Shown piece by piece: positions 16,522 through 25,440 of a DNA stretch of 53,156 nucleotides (position 1 is the stretch's first letter; every line of letters begins with the position of its first letter). The stretch is from a virus. The position numbers and the translations under genes were made by a program. Below the pieces are notes generated by a model. It worked only from the letters and a program-made list of their open reading frames with translations, was not told the origin of the DNA and did not search any database. Location of the stretch: positions 1 through 53,156 of IMG/VR virus record IMGVR_UViG_3300025789_000006. One strand, 5' to 3'.

Positions 16522-17487
16522 TTAGTTGTTACGGTTTGCGCGATCAAACGCAATAAAGTTTTTGATCATGCGAGCTTTTCGCTCAGGGTTGTCCCAAGCA
16601 CCCGCGTCCTTCATAGCTCTCACCCTTTCAGGTGAAAGTACAAATTGGGAGCGGTTAGAGCCCCCATATGCCGCTGATGCTTCTCGTCCTGAGCTAGTCA
16701 CAACATTCCTTGGTCGTCTGACATTACGATTTCCGTCGTCATTGTTTCCATTGTACCTATGAGGCAATTCTTTTTGCAAACGGCTATCAAATTCTTCCCA
16801 ATATTCGGGATCAGCCGGATTCCAACCTTGATTTGCCATGATCTCATCGACCTTTTTGGCAATCTTGCTGTCAGAGTCATTGTTGGCAGGGTTGTACCAA
16901 CGGTTCTTGTTCATCCAGTCCTTTGCAAGGCGCTGAACTTGTGGGTTTGCAGGGGGCGCGTCATTGGGTTGCTTCAAATTGCGCTCTGCTTGGTTCTTCA
17001 ACTGACGCAAATGCTTGACTTCCTCTTGAGCATTCATCATCAGCGTCTGAGCCGCCACCATAGCCTGTCCATCGCCGGCCTGTGTGGCCTCTGCGATCTT
17101 CATTTTGGCGTATTCAAGGCGCGTCATCGCGTCGTCAGCCGCTTTATCGATCTTGACGACCTGTTCGGCCTTGGTATTGCGCTCTAACTGGTTCAAGCGG
17201 CGCTTGAATTCCTCGTTTTCACGCTGTAATTGTTGAAGACGGACATCTTTTTCCTGATTTGTCTTGCGAATCAGGTCTTTTTTTGCCCGGCGACGGTTGC
17301 GTTTTGCGTCACGCACCTCTGCGCTGTCATTTGGGTTGTCTGCATCCGCGTCATTGGCCTCTTTTGCACGATCAAACCCGTTTTGTTCTTCAACAACTTC
17401 AGGTTCGAGCATTTTTTCAGGCACTTCGACGGTTGCAGAGCCGTCATTTAGCTCTTCAACTTCGATATTCTCTTTAGCTTCTGCCAT
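16522..17487 (-). CDS. Putative scaffold protein
   Basis: A 321-residue, highly charged protein. Residues 1-60 are acidic and disordered (ENIEVEELNDGSATVEVPEK). A long basic/coiled-coil segment follows (RNRRRAKKDLIRKTNQEKDVRLQQLQRENEEFKRRLNQLERN, then helices to about residue 180). The C terminus holds KDWMNKNRWYNPANNDSDSKIAKKVDEIMA and RSQFVLSPERVRAMKDAGAWDNPERKARMIKNFIAFDR. This architecture (acidic, coiled coil, small basic C-terminal helix domain that would bind the capsid protein) fits a scaffold, and the gene lies between portal and capsid. AGGAG ribosome site. Confidence 0.75.
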   Translation of the reverse strand: MAEAKENIEVEELNDGSATVEVPEKMLEPEVVEEQNGFDRAKEANDADADNPNDSAEVRDAKRNRRRAKKDLIRKTNQEKDVRLQQLQRENEEFKRRLNQLERNTKAEQVVKIDKAADDAMTRLEYAKMKIAEATQAGDGQAMVAAQTLMMNAQEEVKHLRQLKNQAERNLKQPNDAPPANPQVQRLAKDWMNKNRWYNPANNDSDSKIAKKVDEIMANQGWNPADPEYWEEFDSRLQKELPHRYNGNNDDGNRNVRRPRNVVTSSGREASAAYGGSNRSQFVLSPERVRAMKDAGAWDNPERKARMIKNFIAFDRANRNN

Positions 17488-17498
17488 GTTTTTTCTCC

Positions 17499-17960
17499 TT
17501 ACACATAGGCTTTGAACGAAAGCGGGTCATCAGTGACCTTAGCAATCAGTTCGTGGTCGTTAATCGTCATGAATAACACGGGTTCTTGAAACTCTTGGTC
17601 GGCTTCCGATGGGACATTGCGCTCCCAACGATCACCACCCCACTTTGGAACCCGTACAAAGTCACCAATCTCAGCCCATGAGCCCTCAGGCCATGGTTGC
17701 ATGGTGTCCCTGTTCTTGAAAGCAAGCGGCCCAATTGCCACGACCTTGCCGATCATGTTGTTCCACTTTTCGTTTTCTTTGGTTTCATCGACGATGATGA
17801 TGCGGCCTGCCTTCTTTTTGATTCGACGCAGTTGCACAATCACACGACCACCGTAAGGAGCTTGTCCTGCCGGTACATCAGGGAACGCCCATGCCATTTC
17901 TTCGGCGTTAGGCGCTCCTGATTGTCCCTCGATGGTAGGGATGTCTTTAATGTCACTCAT
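17499..17960 (-). CDS. GroES-like co-chaperonin
   Basis: A 153-residue protein whose core (residues 35-150) follows the Cpn10 pattern: YGGRVIVQLRRIKKKAGRIII, a loop region, GKVVAIGPLA, EIGDFVRVPKWGG and a final strand FMTINDHELIAKV. In phages such as T4 (gp31) a GroES substitute works with host GroEL to fold the capsid protein. Here the gene lies in the head cluster, supporting the same job. It is longer than GroES (about 97 residues), with N- and C-terminal extensions. The start at 17960 follows GGAGAT. The family call is by pattern; structure prediction would confirm it. Confidence 0.7.
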   Translation of the reverse strand: MSDIKDIPTIEGQSGAPNAEEMAWAFPDVPAGQAPYGGRVIVQLRRIKKKAGRIIIVDETKENEKWNNMIGKVVAIGPLAFKNRDTMQPWPEGSWAEIGDFVRVPKWGGDRWERNVPSEADQEFQEPVLFMTINDHELIAKVTDDPLSFKAYV

Positions 17961-18017
17961 TTTTAAATCTCCATCACCATATTTCAGGTGCATAAGCGCG
18001 CTTAATCAGCGCATTGG

Positions 18018-18197
18018 TTAAAGTTTGCCTTCTTCTTCTTCCAAGATGTTGTCAATAATGTCTAAGGTTGCTTGCAACCCTTGATGCTCACCGACTAATC
18101 GTTGGTACGACTCCCAATTGATTGGCGCCCCTACGGATAGAGCCACCTTCAACTCGTCTTGTCGTAATTTGATCCTATGGATCAGTTGCTCAATCAT
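18018..18197 (-). CDS. Small coiled-coil protein
   Basis: A 59-residue protein beginning MIEQLIHRIKLRQDELKVAL and ending in an acidic helix (DIIDNILEEEEGKL). It is almost entirely helical. It overlaps the preceding small gene by an ATGA junction, supporting translation. Similar short helical proteins occur after portal genes in other phages; function unknown. A 12-nt palindrome TAAGCGCGCTTA lies just downstream at 17993-18004. Confidence 0.7.
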   Translation of the reverse strand: MIEQLIHRIKLRQDELKVALSVGAPINWESYQRLVGEHQGLQATLDIIDNILEEEEGKL

Positions 18198-18367
18198 TTA
18201 TTCTTTTTGGTCACAGCATGTGCCAGACCGCCAGATTTTTTACCTTCAGAGGAAGATTGACTTCCACCCTTAGGTTGCATTGAAGTGCCGTCAAGTTTTT
18301 CGCCTTGAGCGATACGCTTGTGTTGCGGCACATCAATGGTTCTCTGTTCGTAATCAGATGTTGCCAT
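18194..18367 (-). CDS. Small hydrophilic protein after portal
   Basis: A 57-residue, Lys/Ser/Gly-rich protein (starts MATSDYEQRTIDVPQHKRI, ends AVTKKNK). Its ATG lies within the last codons of the portal gene and its stop overlaps the next start, so it is translationally coupled on both sides. Probably disordered; function unknown. Confidence 0.65.
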   Translation of the reverse strand: MATSDYEQRTIDVPQHKRIAQGEKLDGTSMQPKGGSQSSSEGKKSGGLAHAVTKKNK

Positions 18368-20831
18368 TTGGAGCTCCTTGTGGTTGAGGTTGTGGCCCTT
18401 GTGGGGCCGGTGGTGTCACAGGCATTTGAGGTACCTGTGCTTGAGCTTGAGCCGCTTGTCGAATCGTCTCATGCGTCATCTTGGCGTTCTCAATGGCAAT
18501 CTTAGTCTGATTGTCCATCTGAGCTTTTTGTTGATCCAGAGCCAAACGAGCCTGAGCCAGTTGAGCGTCTTGCTGATCTTTCTGGGTCTTGCGCTGTGTC
18601 TCAGCCATGCTTGTCTGCTGTACCACTTGTGCATCAGGTGGTATTGGAGGTGGCTTGGGTTGACTGCGCTCTTGAGCCATTTGAATGATCTTCTGGAACG
18701 ACGGCATCAAGTCACCAAACACATCATTGACATCCAACATCACATGGGCGCCAATGGTCGTGAAGACCTTGTCGATGGTCGGTGTGAGGTTCGGATTATC
18801 GTAGTCGTCAATTGGCTTGCCGGTCATCTCTTGCACATAGCCATTCGAGCGGTTCAAGTACCACAAGGTCATGTGCTGTTTCAAATGCTCGATCAAGTTG
18901 TTGAGGTATGCCGGGTCTGCAAATGGGTTTTGGCCCAAGAACGGATTCATAGCAAACTGCAAGTGGTCTTGAATGTGAGCAATGTGATCTTGTTGGATGT
19001 ACGCATAGGCTGACTGGCCCACGAGCATTGCCGCATTCTCATCTGCTGAGGTGCGTTGCTCAGGTGCAGGCACATCATTCATGATGTCGTTGATGTTGGG
19101 CACTTTCATTTGCTTGAGCATGCGAGCAATCACTGGCCCAATCTTGAACTGATCAGGGAACTGCTGTGCCAACTGCAACACTGCCTGAGACTGCGCCATG
19201 CGCTGAGTCTCAGAAAAAATGTTGGGATCAGACACCGGCTGTACATCGGTGTTCTTGGAGAAGTCTTCGCGCGTGATCTCAAGGTCAGACACGATGTCTG
19301 CTTTTTGCATGTCGTCAAAGTACCAACGGTTCAGGCGGCACAGAATCTTCAACACACGAGCTTGTGATGCATGCAGGCGCGCATGGATTGATGAGTAGAC
19401 TTGAGAGCCTTGCTCGATCAATGCTTGCGTGGTGCCCACAGGCGACTGTGCATTCACATCGGCAATCTTCTCTTCAGCCGTCGTGACCACAGAACTCGTG
19501 GCTTTGTCCAAGAAGCCAAGCAGTTGGAAGAGCACATCGCTTGGTGGGTTGAAGGGCATCGGCATAGCGATCTGCCGGATGTCTTGCACACCGGGCGCGC
19601 CTTCAATCTCAATGATCTGGGTTACATCGACCTGCTGAGACTGCCCACTAATCTTCGCGCCCTTGAGCTTAAGCATAGTAGCGGCGTTGTTAATGTGAGC
19701 ACTGTCCAGTAGAGCGCGGAGAGAGCCAGTAAGAGCGGCAGACAGACCGCCAATGAGATGAGGTAGGCCAATAGCGTAAGCACCGCGCCATGGAATGAAT
19801 TTGAACTCCACGACCCAGTCAAGTTTGGTGAGCGTCTCATCTGCTTCCTCCCAGTTGCGGTACAAACCAACGACCTCGTTGTCGAGCACATCAATCATCA
19901 AGATGTAAGGCGCGTTTTTGCCCTTGCTGTGCTTGTCTTCTTCGAGCTCAAGCCATGTGTAGATGTGATAGACGGTGCGAATGCCGTCCTTGTTCTCTTC
20001 GAACTGCTTGCCTTCAATCTTGTTGTTGGCCTTGGCTACCTTGCCTTCATCAATCGTGCCGGATGCCTGCACATAGTTGATGTCGCGGTACATGCCCGAC
20101 TTGATGCGGCGCTCGAACTCGAATTGGGTGATCTCGTGAATCTCAGCGGCGCGCTGTGCCGTGTAAAAGTTGGTTGCCGCAAAGGGCAGGATCACACGGT
20201 CAATCGGCAGGAACTCGATGCATGGACGCTTCTTGTCTTCGTCGTACCACAGTTTCATGTACTGTGAGCCGCCGAGTGGCAGTTGGGTCAGCAGTTGTTC
20301 TTGTTCGTCGCGGAACTCTTCGATCTGCTCAGTGATCTGCCAGTTGAGGTACTCGACCTTGCGATCTGCCACCGCCGTCTTGAGATCGTCAACCTTACCA
20401 ATGATCTTCGACTTGACCGGGCCATCTGGTGGAAAGAGCTCTTTGATTGCGCGAGCGGCAAAGTCAACGCAACCCTCAGCCATGGCAGGATGCACGACCT
20501 TAGAGGCTCCCATAAAGGTTGCACCTCCGGGGGCATCATTGCCCATACCAGTCCGTTTAATACCCTCTTCATATTGTTTGTCGCGCAGTTCTCGTGCCTG
20601 CTTATCGCTCTCAAGTAAGTCTAAGTAATTGAAGACGATGTCCGACAAAACACCGGGATCAACAGAGTCTGCTAGGTTGTCATAGAACTCTGGGTTGAAT
20701 TCTGGGCCATCGTCAATGTCAACAATGGCTGAACCGTCTGGCAATTCGTCAGTGTCGAATGCAGGCATGTCCATCACAGCGGAGCCGTCTTCTTGCTCTT
20801 GAATGTTTAGGTCGTCGTCTTTTTCAGCCAT
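18354..20831 (-). CDS. Portal protein (P22-like)
   Basis: An 825-residue portal, the dodecameric ring at the packaging vertex. The length and order of segments match P22-type portals: an acidic N terminus, the head part with KLWYDEDKKRPCIEFLPIDRVILPFAATNFYTAQRAAEIHE, the wing and stem region with GLPHLIGGLSAALTGSLRALLD, VTTAEEKIADVNAQSPVGTTQALIEQGSQVYSSIHARLHASQARVLKILCRLNRWY, and a long Gln/Ala-rich C-terminal helix (about residues 715-800) that would form the barrel. The very end is Pro/Gln-rich and flexible. It is flanked by terminase and scaffold genes, the expected order. Confidence 0.92.
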   Translation of the reverse strand: MAEKDDDLNIQEQEDGSAVMDMPAFDTDELPDGSAIVDIDDGPEFNPEFYDNLADSVDPGVLSDIVFNYLDLLESDKQARELRDKQYEEGIKRTGMGNDAPGGATFMGASKVVHPAMAEGCVDFAARAIKELFPPDGPVKSKIIGKVDDLKTAVADRKVEYLNWQITEQIEEFRDEQEQLLTQLPLGGSQYMKLWYDEDKKRPCIEFLPIDRVILPFAATNFYTAQRAAEIHEITQFEFERRIKSGMYRDINYVQASGTIDEGKVAKANNKIEGKQFEENKDGIRTVYHIYTWLELEEDKHSKGKNAPYILMIDVLDNEVVGLYRNWEEADETLTKLDWVVEFKFIPWRGAYAIGLPHLIGGLSAALTGSLRALLDSAHINNAATMLKLKGAKISGQSQQVDVTQIIEIEGAPGVQDIRQIAMPMPFNPPSDVLFQLLGFLDKATSSVVTTAEEKIADVNAQSPVGTTQALIEQGSQVYSSIHARLHASQARVLKILCRLNRWYFDDMQKADIVSDLEITREDFSKNTDVQPVSDPNIFSETQRMAQSQAVLQLAQQFPDQFKIGPVIARMLKQMKVPNINDIMNDVPAPEQRTSADENAAMLVGQSAYAYIQQDHIAHIQDHLQFAMNPFLGQNPFADPAYLNNLIEHLKQHMTLWYLNRSNGYVQEMTGKPIDDYDNPNLTPTIDKVFTTIGAHVMLDVNDVFGDLMPSFQKIIQMAQERSQPKPPPIPPDAQVVQQTSMAETQRKTQKDQQDAQLAQARLALDQQKAQMDNQTKIAIENAKMTHETIRQAAQAQAQVPQMPVTPPAPQGPQPQPQGAPNGNI

Positions 20832-20833
20832 GA

Positions 20834-21025
20834 TTATCCTTTATTGCCTGAGTGCTTGTGCTTGGCTCGTGCAAGACTTTTTAAATTTAAGCCTTTGTGT
20901 GCCTTATGCGCATCAGGGCTGTGCAAGTGATGCTTGTGCTTGACATGGTCTTCAGGGTCATTGTGGTGCTCCAGTCCATGGAACTGGGCATAAAAATGAT
21001 GTGAGTCTAGTTTCTTCTTGCTCAT
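20834..21025 (-). CDS. Small histidine-rich protein
   Basis: A 63-residue protein with many His residues (DSHHFYAQFHGLEHHNDPEDHVKHKHHLHSPDAHKAH in two runs) and a basic end. The start at 21025 (MSKKKLDSHH) overlaps the end of the preceding gene. Composition echoes the large His-rich protein at 11550-13355 and would bind divalent metal ions in solution. Lies between the Gp88-domain protein and the portal. Function unknown. Confidence 0.65.
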   Translation of the reverse strand: MSKKKLDSHHFYAQFHGLEHHNDPEDHVKHKHHLHSPDAHKAHKGLNLKSLARAKHKHSGNKG

Positions 21026-22779
21026 ACTTCCCATCCTTCGTCATTTGATTTTTCTCTAGGCGCAGGCTCTTGTGGTTGGATATGCACCGTTCTGTTCTGC
21101 GGTATTGTCTCACCCAACTTAGGCTTGCCAGTCTTTGCCGATATCTCAGTGGTCGGCACACGGGCATACCTGCCGTCTTCTTTCTTCATCAACTGTGGAT
21201 CGTACTTCACAAAGAATCCGTTAGAGTCAATGTGAGCGTTGCCTTTCTCACCGATGGCCTTCTTGTTCTTAAGGCCCACGATCACGCCATGCTCGCCCTC
21301 AGGCTGAATGTCCAGTGGTCGGAAGTCATGGCTGTCACCGTTGATGACCTTGAACACTTTGCCAGTCTCATGATCAACGATCTGGTGGGGCAGATGCTCA
21401 TTGTGTGTGAAGGCCATCGCCACATTGTCGCCACCCTCCAACCGACGGCGCATCTGCTTCCAGTTGCTGTGTGGATTGTGGACATCTTGATCGCTCACAC
21501 CAGTGCTTGAGTAAGTGTAGTGGTGGTTGGGCGCGATGGGGTTGGTGTTGTTCTTGGTGTAGTCATAGAAGGTCACATCAGGGTGACCGTTGATGATGGC
21601 CTTGTGGACTCGTGGATTGATGTCCGACAGCACATTGAGGCGCACACCTAAGTGGTTGTTGTTCTGTGCCGCAATCGCTTTGGCGTCCTGAATCTCATCG
21701 TACAGCTTGACAGCAAACGAGTGAGGGTCGTTGATCATCGCCAAGGTCTTGTTGAGACTGTTCAGGCGTGGGCCCTTAAACTCTTCAAGGTTGGTACCGC
21801 CACCCAGTTTGAAGTAGTTGCCTGAGGTCTTGCCTAAGCACTCTTCCTTACACGATGCTGAGTTGGGGCAGGTGTTGAACTTGCCTTGACCAAACGCAGG
21901 AGCCAATGCCAGACCAGTCGTCTCGACACCGCGCCCATCGGGAAGCTTGATGGCCTCCTCGCCGCCCTTCTCAGACTTGATGAGCTTGGCGTTCTTGCCA
22001 AGCAAGTCCTTGGGCTTGTTGTCGCTTGTGCGGCCTACATGGTTGGACACCATCTCAGCGGCTCTCACGCTGTTCATCATGCGGTGATGTGCAGGCAGTG
22101 CCAAGTGATGAGCAATCGCCTCATCGAAGGCGCGAGCCAGACTGGCGATGCTTGGGCTACCGGCGTCATAGGGTGTGAAGCCATTGGGGGTCTTCACTGC
22201 ACCTTGAGTCGCAGGCATGATATTGAATACACGGCGCTTTGGTGGCTGACCACCATCACCCATGTGAGGAAAAGCATCACGGGCTTTCTTCTTCAGGAGC
22301 TCAAGTCGCATTGCACCACCTGAGGCCATGCCGGGCGCGGCTCCAGTGGCAGGTGCAGGAGGTGGGGCCATAGCCGCCAGAGCTTGGCCTTGAGGCGTCA
22401 TTTGAAGCATGTTGCCCATCTGTGCAGGAGCTCCACCGCTTGGGCCAGTGGGCGCGCCACCGGGAGCAGGAGGAGTGCCGGGCGTCGCACCGGGAGCACC
22501 GGGCTGACCGGGCTGAGGTTGACCGGGCACAGGTGCAGGGATTGGATTGAGTTGTTGACCGGGCTGTTGGGAGTTGGTGTCCACGCCACCGATTGGCATG
22601 CCTTTGTTGGTCGCTACGCCACCGATTGATGGGATGCCACCAATTGCTTTGGGGTTGGGGTTGACGAACATCTTGGGCTCCATGTCCAGAGCTTCATTCA
22701 CGCCGATGCTGTCCATGAGGTCGGGGTTTCTGTGCTGTGCCAGATTGACGCGCATCTGCGCTAGTGATGGGGTGTCCAT
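21022..22779 (-). CDS. Gp88-domain protein with Pro/Gly-rich N-terminal half
   Basis: A 585-residue protein. Residues 1-170 are low-complexity Pro/Gly/Ala/Gln (GQPQPGQPGAPGATPGTPPAPGG). Residues 170-290 include RLELLKKKARDAFPHMGDGG and a helical stretch. From about 285 a Gp88-like domain appears: RGVETTGLALAPAFGQGKFNTCPNSASCKEECLG with four clustered Cys, then SDINPRVHKAIINGHPDVTFYDYTKNNTNPIAPNHHYTYSSTG and HLPHQIVDHETGKVFKVINGDSHDFR. Gp88 proteins are phage proteins of unknown function. Placement between terminase and portal, with a long flexible N terminus, suggests a virion or packaging role here. Good GGAGG ribosome site. Confidence 0.68.
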   Translation of the reverse strand: MDTPSLAQMRVNLAQHRNPDLMDSIGVNEALDMEPKMFVNPNPKAIGGIPSIGGVATNKGMPIGGVDTNSQQPGQQLNPIPAPVPGQPQPGQPGAPGATPGTPPAPGGAPTGPSGGAPAQMGNMLQMTPQGQALAAMAPPPAPATGAAPGMASGGAMRLELLKKKARDAFPHMGDGGQPPKRRVFNIMPATQGAVKTPNGFTPYDAGSPSIASLARAFDEAIAHHLALPAHHRMMNSVRAAEMVSNHVGRTSDNKPKDLLGKNAKLIKSEKGGEEAIKLPDGRGVETTGLALAPAFGQGKFNTCPNSASCKEECLGKTSGNYFKLGGGTNLEEFKGPRLNSLNKTLAMINDPHSFAVKLYDEIQDAKAIAAQNNNHLGVRLNVLSDINPRVHKAIINGHPDVTFYDYTKNNTNPIAPNHHYTYSSTGVSDQDVHNPHSNWKQMRRRLEGGDNVAMAFTHNEHLPHQIVDHETGKVFKVINGDSHDFRPLDIQPEGEHGVIVGLKNKKAIGEKGNAHIDSNGFFVKYDPQLMKKEDGRYARVPTTEISAKTGKPKLGETIPQNRTVHIQPQEPAPREKSNDEGWEV

Positions 22780-22809
22780 TATTCCTCCGATGATTTTCTA
22801 TCAATTATC

Positions 22810-23079
22810 CTATGCGGATTGCTTGCCGTCCACCGGCAATTGGGGCACCGGTTGTCCCCCTGACAGACTCCGAGACTCTCGCAACTCCTCTTGCTCTTTG
22901 CGCCACTTGATCCACTCACGCAGTTGTTGGACGGCGAGTTGCTCCCAGATTTCTGTGCGGTCTTGGACGCTGATCTCGAACCGGTTTTCGCAGACCGTGG
23001 TGCGCACTCCATCGAGGTGCATGACGCGTTTGTAGGTGCCATCTCGTTGTTCATAGTACAAGTAGTCTTCATCTGCCAT
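22810..23079 (-). CDS. Hypothetical protein
   Basis: An 89-residue protein starting MADEDYLYYEQRDGTYKRVMHLDG, with beta strands followed by a helical stretch rich in Trp and Glu (EIWEQLAVQQLREWIKWRKEQEELRES). Strong GGAGA ribosome site. Lies between the large terminase and the Gp88-domain gene, just after two copies of a 17-nt palindrome. Not recognised. Confidence 0.6.
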   Translation of the reverse strand: MADEDYLYYEQRDGTYKRVMHLDGVRTTVCENRFEISVQDRTEIWEQLAVQQLREWIKWRKEQEELRESRSLSGGQPVPQLPVDGKQSA

Positions 23080-23099
23080 GCTGTCTCCTCTCTGGTTGA

Positions 23100-23116
23100 T
23101 ACTAATTAAATTAGTA
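23100..23116. repeat. 17-nt perfect palindrome, copy B
   Basis: TACTAATTAAATTAGTA, between the large terminase gene and the 22810-23079 gene, 12 bases from copy C. Confidence 0.9.
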
Positions 23117-23128
23117 GGTAGAAACCCT

Positions 23129-23145
23129 TACTAATTAAATTAGTA
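23129..23145. repeat. 17-nt perfect palindrome, copy C
   Basis: TACTAATTAAATTAGTA, just after the large terminase stop. With copy B it makes a direct pair with starts 29 bases apart, the only clustered pair of the five. Confidence 0.9.
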
Positions 23146-23149
23146 GTGG

Positions 23150-24583
23150 TCATTGCGAATAAGGGTTTTGACGCCCCTTCATGTTGTAAATCTCTGCGTC
23201 ACTGATGTCATCGGGTTCGAGCTCCTCACGGGGGCCGGGATCAATGCTGATCCACCCGGCGTCCCTCAAGTACCGCAGGGCCTGACTGATGCAGTCCACG
23301 AACTCATCATGGATTGTGCCCTCAGGGAATGAACAGATTTGTGACACCATGCCCTCGGCCCAGTCACGCACGAAGCCGGGGGTCTTGGAGCTCTCAGGCA
23401 CCCAGACGCGCCCTGCCTTGATGATGTTGGCGACGATGGACAGGCGCTGTATCTTGTCGGCCCGTCCGGGGTTGTAGGGCATGACCGGCAGGTGGGCGCG
23501 CTGTAAGTCTTGGATCAGGGAGATGCCTGCGCTCTTGTCTTCGATCAGGATCAGGTCAACGAGCTTGCGGGTCTTGCCTTCACCGTAGACCACCTCGAAC
23601 TCGCTCATGATCTTGGGGCGCAGGTCAGGGTACTGCAGGTGCTCTTGCCAACAGTCGATGATAAGCACCGACATGGCTCCGTCCTCTGGGCGATAGACGC
23701 CAAGGGTCATGTGGCCCGTGGGGTCGTTGTGGGTTTTGTCCGAGGTAGCGCAGTCCACCGACTGGATGATGTACTCGAACTTGGGGAAGGGCTTGTCTTT
23801 GGGCCAGAGCCTAAACCACTCACGGCGAACGATGCCGCCTTCCTCAGGGTCAATGATCTCAGCGTGAATCTCCTGCCTGCCGAGGTTGGTGCCCTCGTAC
23901 TGCAAAATCTGCTTCTGGAAGGAGGGCGCAAGGTTGTCCTTGTTGATGTAGGTCGATGCCTTGGTGATCACCACATCGTCGTTCTCACGGCTCAAGAGCT
24001 CCATGATCAGGGGTTTGGGCTTGGGCGTCGTGGTGGCGATGATGCGGGTTCGTTGGCCCAGACGCACCGCGAATTGAATCTGATCCCATGCGGCCTGCAG
24101 GTCATCGTAGGCGGCGAGCTCATCGAGCCATGCGCCATGCCACTGACCACCACGGAAACGCTCCGGCTCCGATGCCGGGATGCCCTTGATGAATGAGCCA
24201 TTGATGAGCCTGAGCTCGTGCAGGGCTTTGTTGTAGTCCTCGATCAGGGAAGGTGGGCACACATTGAGCAGGCCAGAGTCACCTTCGAAGCAGGTGCCAC
24301 GGATGTCGCCTGATGTGGGCGCGGAGACGAGCCATCGACTGCCGGGCATATCCCATGCCCACTCAAGTAGCGTCTCAGTGGCGGCGCGGGTCTTGCCGGC
24401 TCCACGGCCTGCGAGCATGAGCCAGATGTTCCACCATTCGCCTGCAGGCTCAATCTGGTGCTTGTGGGCGCCCTTCATCCACTTCATGCGCCAATTGATC
24501 ACCGTCTGGGCAATATTCGTCCGTTGGGCGTAATCCTCTTTGAGGGTGTCTTCGTCGTCAAGGATAAGGTCTACAACACTCAT
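23150..24583 (-). CDS. Terminase large subunit
   Basis: A 477-residue packaging motor: ATPase plus headful or site-specific nuclease. ATPase motifs: Walker A AGRGAGKT at residues 58-65, Walker B GAWLDELA at 150-157 with Asp154-Glu155, and the coupling segment IIATTTPKP near 181. Nuclease (RNase H fold) acidic residues: Asp277 in QSVDCATS, Glu348/Asp349 in LILIEDKSAG, and Asp426/Asp430 in HDEFVDCIS. The order and length fit the Terminase_6-type family. It follows the small terminase and an unknown gene with overlapping starts and stops. Confidence 0.96.
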   Translation of the reverse strand: MSVVDLILDDEDTLKEDYAQRTNIAQTVINWRMKWMKGAHKHQIEPAGEWWNIWLMLAGRGAGKTRAATETLLEWAWDMPGSRWLVSAPTSGDIRGTCFEGDSGLLNVCPPSLIEDYNKALHELRLINGSFIKGIPASEPERFRGGQWHGAWLDELAAYDDLQAAWDQIQFAVRLGQRTRIIATTTPKPKPLIMELLSRENDDVVITKASTYINKDNLAPSFQKQILQYEGTNLGRQEIHAEIIDPEEGGIVRREWFRLWPKDKPFPKFEYIIQSVDCATSDKTHNDPTGHMTLGVYRPEDGAMSVLIIDCWQEHLQYPDLRPKIMSEFEVVYGEGKTRKLVDLILIEDKSAGISLIQDLQRAHLPVMPYNPGRADKIQRLSIVANIIKAGRVWVPESSKTPGFVRDWAEGMVSQICSFPEGTIHDEFVDCISQALRYLRDAGWISIDPGPREELEPDDISDAEIYNMKGRQNPYSQ

Positions 24584-24900
24584 ACGGGCTTGATGATGGC
24601 GTAGGGTTCATTGGTGCGCTTCTGGGCGTCCTCGATGGCGTGGAGGTCTTCCAGAATCTCTCTGTTGACCACAATCAGGTCACGATCAAATAGCCAACTC
24701 TCGATCACATTGGTCGAGTCCTTGCCCCACATGAATACGGGCCAGAGGTACAGGCGAATGCGAAAACGCCAAGAGATGAGCATGTGGGTGTGAGTGTGAT
24801 ACCAGACCCACCGGAAGGTCACATAGGGCTTGCGCCATGTGCCAAGCGTGATATTGAGGCCAACACGGGCTATGCGGCCCTCAGGTGTGTACTTAATCAT
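24580..24900 (-). CDS. Hypothetical protein between terminase genes
   Basis: A 106-residue protein rich in aromatic residues (RKPYVTFRWVWYHTHTHMLISWRFRIRLYLWPVFMW). The centre may form amphipathic beta strands or associate with membrane. It overlaps the small terminase stop and the large terminase start by ATGA junctions, so it is translated within the packaging operon. Not recognised. Confidence 0.6.
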   Translation of the reverse strand: MIKYTPEGRIARVGLNITLGTWRKPYVTFRWVWYHTHTHMLISWRFRIRLYLWPVFMWGKDSTNVIESWLFDRDLIVVNREILEDLHAIEDAQKRTNEPYAIIKPV

Positions 24901-25397
24901 TCTGCTTGCCTTTGCATCTTGATGGCCTTCAAGAGCTCGCCAAACACGCCGAGGTTGTGTTCATGCACCACTGGGCTCTCGTCGTCTCCTGAGTGAATTG
25001 TGCGGTCACCATACTTCTTGGGCTTGAGCTTCATGGCTGTCCACTTCCGGGCCTCAATGCGTTGCTTCTGGTAGGCCACATAGCCGGAGTCGATCTTCAG
25101 GTCGATGACATTGCCGTCCTTGTCCTTGATCTCAAGCATCTCAGGCTTTTCGTCAGCGATGGCGACGATTTCGTCAGCGTGGGTGTCAGCCTGCTCCTCC
25201 CGCGCGCGTGTGTAGTTCTCCGCAAACTCCTTGTGGCGCAACAACCATTCGTACACTGTGGACTGCACAGGATATCCCTCCTCCATGCATATCCGTCTCA
25301 GAGACTCCCCCATAGATAGCCTCTGGCATATCTTGTTGGCTATCTCTTCACTGTATGTGGATGGAGCTCCCACCTTGTTCTTTGTCTTGGTCGTCAT
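24897..25397 (-). CDS. Terminase small subunit (Sf6-like)
   Basis: A 166-residue DNA-recognition subunit. Residues 9-60 form a helix-turn-helix (GAPSTYSEEIANKICQRLSMGESLRRIC, then STVYEWLLRHKEFAENYTRAREEQADTHADEIVAIADE), the pattern of Sf6-type small terminases, which form a ring and bind the packaging site. The C terminus continues with KLKPKKYGDR and a helical tail. First gene after the late promoter candidate and directly upstream of the packaging genes. Ribosome site AAGGAAG. Confidence 0.88.
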   Translation of the reverse strand: MTTKTKNKVGAPSTYSEEIANKICQRLSMGESLRRICMEEGYPVQSTVYEWLLRHKEFAENYTRAREEQADTHADEIVAIADEKPEMLEIKDKDGNVIDLKIDSGYVAYQKQRIEARKWTAMKLKPKKYGDRTIHSGDDESPVVHEHNLGVFGELLKAIKMQRQAE

Positions 25398-25440
25398 ACT
25401 CTTCCTTTTTGGCGCGCAATCTTTTCAGCGCATAGGCATA

